Assembly: GCA_965224095.1 (NCBI GenBank)
Contig: OZ245039.1
Span: 1-64,000 of the forward strand
Reading direction: 5' to 3'
DNA from: JBPEWY01 sp965224095
GTDB lineage: Bacteria; Bacteroidota; Bacteroidia; Flavobacteriales; Flavobacteriaceae
DNA length: 64,000 nt
Each line of letters opens with the position of its first letter. The first letter of the stretch is position 1. The notes below the pieces were generated by a model, which was given only the letters and a program-made list of their open reading frames with translations, searched no databases and was not told the origin of the DNA. Below, piece by piece: positions 60,235 through 64,000 of the stretch. Made by a program: the position numbers and the translations under genes.

Positions 60235-60902
60235 AAAAAGAATATAGCGTTTTATTGGTTGACGACCACCCATTAATATGTGGGGCCTACGAAAGTGCTT
60301 TGCTCGAAGCTGCCCGTCGACACTCCAATTTGAGTTTTACTATTAAAATGGCGCATACACTTGATGATGCACGCTATGAAATTCAGTCGGCACATGAGCC
60401 TATAGGTCTTTTCTTTTTAGATATCAGCTTGCCCGCATCTAGCGACAAAAAATTACTTTCCGGAGAAGATTTGGGGTTATTGATTAAACAGCTGATGCCG
60501 GAGGCAAAGATTATTGTTGCTACTACCTTTAATGACAACTTCAGAATGCATAACATTTTTAAGAATGTAGACCCGGATGGATTTCTGATTAAAAATGATG
60601 TAACGCCGGACGAACTGATCTCCGCAATACTAACGGTTCTTAACGATCCGCCATATTACAGTAAATCTGTGGTTAAATTACTGAGAAAACAAATGTCTAA
60701 TGAATTTACACTGGATAAGGTGGATCGCCAACTCCTTTATGAAATATCTATAGGAACCAAAACAAAAGATTTACCCGATATTTTGAATATGTCCATGACT
60801 TCTATTGAAAAAAGAAAAAGGCATTTAAAAGAAATATTCGGATTTGGTAAAGGAGATGATCGGGAGCTTATTTTGAATGCTAAAGAAAGAGGCTTTATTT
60901 AA
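60231..60902 (+). CDS. LuxR/NarL-type response regulator
   Basis: 223 residues. Receiver with VLLVDDHPLICGAYE and phospho-acceptor Asp64 (GLFFLDISLPAS). The C-terminal HTH is atypical (about 165-215: LLYEISIGTKTKDLPDILNM, SIEKRKRHLKEIFG). It is translationally coupled to the TPR kinase. Targets unknown; the peptide locus or the TonB-receptor operon are candidates by position only. Confidence 0.9.
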   Translation: MKKEYSVLLVDDHPLICGAYESALLEAARRHSNLSFTIKMAHTLDDARYEIQSAHEPIGLFFLDISLPASSDKKLLSGEDLGLLIKQLMPEAKIIVATTFNDNFRMHNIFKNVDPDGFLIKNDVTPDELISAILTVLNDPPYYSKSVVKLLRKQMSNEFTLDKVDRQLLYEISIGTKTKDLPDILNMSMTSIEKRKRHLKEIFGFGKGDDRELILNAKERGFI

Positions 60903-61364
60903 TGAAATAAATTCATGGTATTTAACCTGTTTATCGCAGAACAACTGATTATTAGGAAAATACCTTAGTGATAATCTTATCTTGTAAGATTTAACAAAAA
61001 AATGATTGCCGTATGAAAAAAAATTACTAGTATTGTATAACCAATTAATTCAAATAAGGAAAAAAACTTTCACAGTAATCTCAACTACTTTTTTCCTTAG
61101 GTAAAAGAGCTTCATGGGACTGAAGGAAGCGAAGCTTTTGCCAAAATCAATCCTCCCTATTTTATTTGTTTATTCGATAGCATAATGTAATGTTTAGCTT
61201 ATGTTTTATCGTTAAAACGTTCTTTATTAAAATATGTATTTGCTTTTTAAATTGTAGTAAAAAAGATTCATAAAGTAAAGGCTATTTTAAAAAACTCCTC
61301 CTACAAATCGTTTATCAATAACTTCTTCCTGATTAAGAAGTTTAATCTATTAAAAAGTTGACCT
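60903..61364. other. Long AT-rich leader region before the NusG-like gene
   Basis: 462 bp with no credible ORF on either strand. It contains AAGGAAAAAA (61056-61065) and TTTTTTCCTT (61089-61098), which could pair around a 23-nt loop and end in T residues, and GAAG/CTTC repeats near 61110-61140. NusG-paralogue operons often have long leaders through which the antiterminator acts. I see nothing else. Confidence 0.45.
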
Positions 61365-61886
61365 ATGAATTTCAGCTCTGGTTGGCATGTGCTGTACGTC
61401 CGGTCTCGTTATGAGAAGAAAGTATATGAGGCTTTAAGGGAAAAATCTTTGGAAGCCTACCTACCTCTCGTGGAAACTGTAAAACAGTGGAGCGATCGGA
61501 AAAAAATCATCCTAAAACCACTTTTTCCATCATATGTTTTTGTAAACATACATACCTCCCTTGAGTTTCATCAGGCTTTATCGGTCGATGGAGCTTGTAC
61601 GTATATAAGCTTTGGCAATGAATATGCCAAAGTAACTGAAAAGGAAATCAATAAAATCAAACTGTTAACGGGTGCGGAGGAAGTTTCCAATATAACACTG
61701 GACAGAAAGCCTCCTAAAATTGGCGATATAATGAAAATAACGCAAGGCGTTTTAAGCGGATTGGAATGCGAAGTGGTGCGCGTTGCAAAACTCAGTAAAA
61801 TTGTGGTTCGAATCGAGTCTTTTAAACAAAATATAACTGCTACCATCCCTTCTTATATGATTTCAGAACCGAGTTTATGCAGATAA
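61365..61886 (+). CDS. NusG-paralogue (UpxY-like) transcription antiterminator
   Basis: 173 residues. NGN domain with WHVLYVRSRYEKKVYEALRE and LKPLFPSYVFVNI, then a KOW domain (PKIGDIMKITQGVLSGLECE). This is the UpxY/LoaP/RfaH-type branch, not housekeeping NusG. Such proteins allow RNA polymerase to read through long operons, usually of surface polysaccharide or secondary-metabolite genes. Here it is followed after 58 bp by a TonB-dependent receptor. Confidence 0.9.
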   Translation: MNFSSGWHVLYVRSRYEKKVYEALREKSLEAYLPLVETVKQWSDRKKIILKPLFPSYVFVNIHTSLEFHQALSVDGACTYISFGNEYAKVTEKEINKIKLLTGAEEVSNITLDRKPPKIGDIMKITQGVLSGLECEVVRVAKLSKIVVRIESFKQNITATIPSYMISEPSLCR

Positions 61887-61944
61887 AACTCCGTGAATGA
61901 ATTATTATTTCATGTAATTTGCAATATATAATACCAAATCGCCC

Positions 61945-64000
61945 ATGTTTAAAAGAAACTCAAATGGCAGATATGAACTAATCTGTCTGTTATTACTTAT
62001 TGTTTTTCACAACACCTTCGGACAAAAAATAATCAACGATTCTGTTCCGAATATTGAATTGCAGGAAGTCACTTTAAACCATACAGCCGAAAATATAAAT
62101 GTGCGAACCTTGGTTTCAGAAAAAATTGACGCAGAAACTTTTAAAAGGTTTAATCCAATCGATATGGTGAGTTCGATAAATCAGATTTCCGGAGTATATA
62201 TTTTGTCTGGAGCGCTAAACACCAATCGGATTACAATTCGAGGTATAGGATCCAGAACCCCATATGGCACCAGTAAATTACGAATGTATCTGGATGGAAT
62301 TCCCGTAACCAATGGTGCAGGTGTTTCCTCTATAGAAGCATTCGATTTGGAGAATTTGGAAAATATTGAAGTAATTAAAGGCCCTAAGGGAACCTCATTG
62401 GGGGCAAATTTGGGGGGTGCTATAAGACTCACTACCGGAATCCCTGAAAAGGAGCAAACCAGCTTTTCTAACAGTATAACAGTAGGCTCTTATAAACAGT
62501 TTAAAAACAATCTTAAATTTCAGCATAACGAAAACAAATTTTATCTCAATTTGAGTTATGATCATACGGAAATAGACGGGTATAGAGAAAATAGCCGCTA
62601 TAGGAGGAACGGATTTTTGTTGAATTCCCGGTATCAATTATCTAAAAAAGCTTCTTTGGGAATTCTGGTGAATTATATTGATTACAATGCCCAAATCCCC
62701 AGCTCTTTGAGTAAAACCGATTTCTATGAAAACCCGACTCAGGCCGCAGGCAATTGGCGGGCCGCTAAAGGATTTGAGTCAAATAAATATACGCTGACAG
62801 GGATTCATTATACGCAACAAATAGGAAAAAAGTTAACGCTAAAAAATGCAATATTTTATACGTATTTAGATCATTATGAACCCAGGCCTTTTAATATTCT
62901 GGATGAGTATACAAATGGCTTTGGATTTAGAACCGAAATTTCCGGAAGTGTGAATATTAAAGGCTTCACTCCCGGTTATATGATAGGAACAGAAATGTAC
63001 AAAGACGACTATAACTGGAATACCTATAAAAATAACTACAGAGACAATAACGGGAATGGAAGCCTTCAGGGAGAACAACTAAGTGATAATGAAGAACAAA
63101 GAGATCAGATAAGCGTATTTGCCTTGGTGAATCTGCCCTTGTCTAAAGCATTTTTAGTTAAACTTGGATTGTCGGTTCATAAAACGAGCTATACCTTTAA
63201 GGATCACTTTAATCTGGATGAAAATAACAAAAGTGCCTCCAGAGATTTTAATCCTGTGACAACGCCCAGTATACATGCAAATTATATTTTAAACAAATCA
63301 GGTAAACTGTATGCAAACATAAGCAGAGGTATTTCCAACCCAAGCTTAGAGGAAACCCTAACGCCCGATGGGGTAATTAATCCGGATATCGAACAGGAAA
63401 CCGGAATGAATTATGAGGTGGGTGCCAGACTTGGTTTTTTCTCAGACCAATTAAGGTTAAAAGCAGCCGTTTATCGTATGAATGTAAAAAACCTTTTGGT
63501 AGCCGAACGTATTGGTGAAGATCAATATATAGGAAGGAATGCAGGAAAAATGAGACACCAGGGATTGGAACTCGATGTAAATTACACCTGGAATATCACT
63601 TCAGATATTAAGCTACTACCTTTTGCAAGGTATACATGGAGCGATCATTCTTTTGTAAAATTTATCGACAAGGAGCATGACTATTCCGGAAATAAGCTTA
63701 CGGGAGTTCCCAGGCATCGGATAAATGCCGGATTTCTGTGTTCCCTGATAGATCAGTGGTCGTGGAGCACCGGATTGGAGTTTGTAGATCGCATCCCACT
63801 AACGGATGAAAATTCAATTTACAGCGATTCGTATACAATTTGGAATTCCAGTTTGAATTATTCAAAAACGATCACGCCAAAACTAAATATGGGAGCGCGC
63901 CTGGGAATTAATAATGTGTTTAATTCCAGATATGCCAGGTCCGTTTTAATCAATGCCACCGGATTTGGAGGAAATGACCCCAGGTTCTATTATCCTGGAA
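61945..64000 (+). CDS. TonB-dependent outer-membrane receptor (3' end beyond window)
   Basis: At least 685 residues from the ATG at 61945, with a signal peptide (ELICLLLLIVFHNTFGQ). Plug domain with NPIDMVSSINQISGVYI, TIRGIGSRTPYGTSK and VIKGPKGTSLGANLGGAIRL, then a beta-barrel of the TonB-receptor type (ANISRGISNPSLEETL, AAVYRMNVKNLLVAERIGED). The window stops at NDPRFYYPG, which is near the usual C-terminal strand, so only a few residues are missing. No carboxypeptidase-like domain or SusD partner is seen. Substrate unknown; siderophore or vitamin uptake is possible. Confidence 0.9.
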   Translation, partial: MFKRNSNGRYELICLLLLIVFHNTFGQKIINDSVPNIELQEVTLNHTAENINVRTLVSEKIDAETFKRFNPIDMVSSINQISGVYILSGALNTNRITIRGIGSRTPYGTSKLRMYLDGIPVTNGAGVSSIEAFDLENLENIEVIKGPKGTSLGANLGGAIRLTTGIPEKEQTSFSNSITVGSYKQFKNNLKFQHNENKFYLNLSYDHTEIDGYRENSRYRRNGFLLNSRYQLSKKASLGILVNYIDYNAQIPSSLSKTDFYENPTQAAGNWRAAKGFESNKYTLTGIHYTQQIGKKLTLKNAIFYTYLDHYEPRPFNILDEYTNGFGFRTEISGSVNIKGFTPGYMIGTEMYKDDYNWNTYKNNYRDNNGNGSLQGEQLSDNEEQRDQISVFALVNLPLSKAFLVKLGLSVHKTSYTFKDHFNLDENNKSASRDFNPVTTPSIHANYILNKSGKLYANISRGISNPSLEETLTPDGVINPDIEQETGMNYEVGARLGFFSDQLRLKAAVYRMNVKNLLVAERIGEDQYIGRNAGKMRHQGLELDVNYTWNITSDIKLLPFARYTWSDHSFVKFIDKEHDYSGNKLTGVPRHRINAGFLCSLIDQWSWSTGLEFVDRIPLTDENSIYSDSYTIWNSSLNYSKTITPKLNMGARLGINNVFNSRYARSVLINATGFGGNDPRFYYPG

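Overview
The window looks like a chromosomal segment of a Flavobacteriaceae-type member of the Bacteroidota. The signs are a moderate-to-low GC content, promoter -7 motifs of the TAnnTTTG type (clearest before lpdA), LytTR sensor/regulator pairs, DUF5916 and TonB-dependent receptor proteins, a Bacteroidota-style tyrosine recombinase and Bacteroidota-type GG-leader peptides. Assignment below family level is not possible from the sequence alone.

Layout. 1-2.6 kb: the start of an M28-type peptidase lipoprotein (cut by the window edge), a carbohydrate-binding-like lipoprotein and an unknown membrane protein. 2.65-14.47 kb: an integrated mobilizable island of about 11.8 kb in the 3' end of a tRNA-Ser(UGA). 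It is bounded by a 22-bp direct repeat and carries a tyrosine integrase, a Fic protein, a MobC-like/relaxase/membrane-protein mobilization operon with a probable oriT, and AT-rich cargo: a cholesterol-dependent-cytolysin-like secreted protein, a secreted papain-like plus pentapeptide-repeat protein, a GT1 glycosyltransferase and an AraC/TolB-like/TPR regulator. 14.6-30.3 kb: housekeeping genes (TSUP permease, nitroreductase, thioredoxins, DegT aminotransferase, aquaporin, ribB with a degenerate ribA domain, LptF/G-type permease, lolA, ftsK, dgkA, tpx, a peroxiredoxin/thioredoxin cluster, nhaC, a Cys/Met PLP enzyme with a divergent Lrp regulator). 30.3-39.3 kb: two LytS/LytR-type systems around a serine hydrolase, then a DUF5916/TPR-lipoprotein pair. 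39.4-49 kb: lpdA, an HGSNAT-like membrane acyltransferase, a pabB-hydrolase-tilS operon, a zinc metallopeptidase lipoprotein and a CocE/NonD hydrolase.

49-57.7 kb is the most interesting region: a locus for exported, disulfide-rich peptides. Seven intact small genes and one broken one encode peptides with a double-glycine leader followed by a core with 6 (once 8) cysteines. They are interleaved with a HlyD-type adaptor, a C39-peptidase ABC exporter and a VKOR-thioredoxin fusion that can make disulfide bonds, all on the minus strand and ending at one strong terminator. A LytTR regulator with a degenerate receiver domain is divergent from the locus. Four cores have the C-C-CC-C-C order of cysteines seen in inhibitor-cystine-knot (knottin) peptides. 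The likely pathway is synthesis with a GG leader, cleavage and export by the C39 transporter/HlyD, and oxidation by VKOR/thioredoxin. The targets and activity of the peptides are unknown.

57.9-64 kb: a tiny acidic lipoprotein, a TPR sensor kinase/LuxR-type regulator pair, and a NusG-paralogue (UpxY-like) antiterminator gene followed directly by a TonB-dependent receptor that runs off the window.
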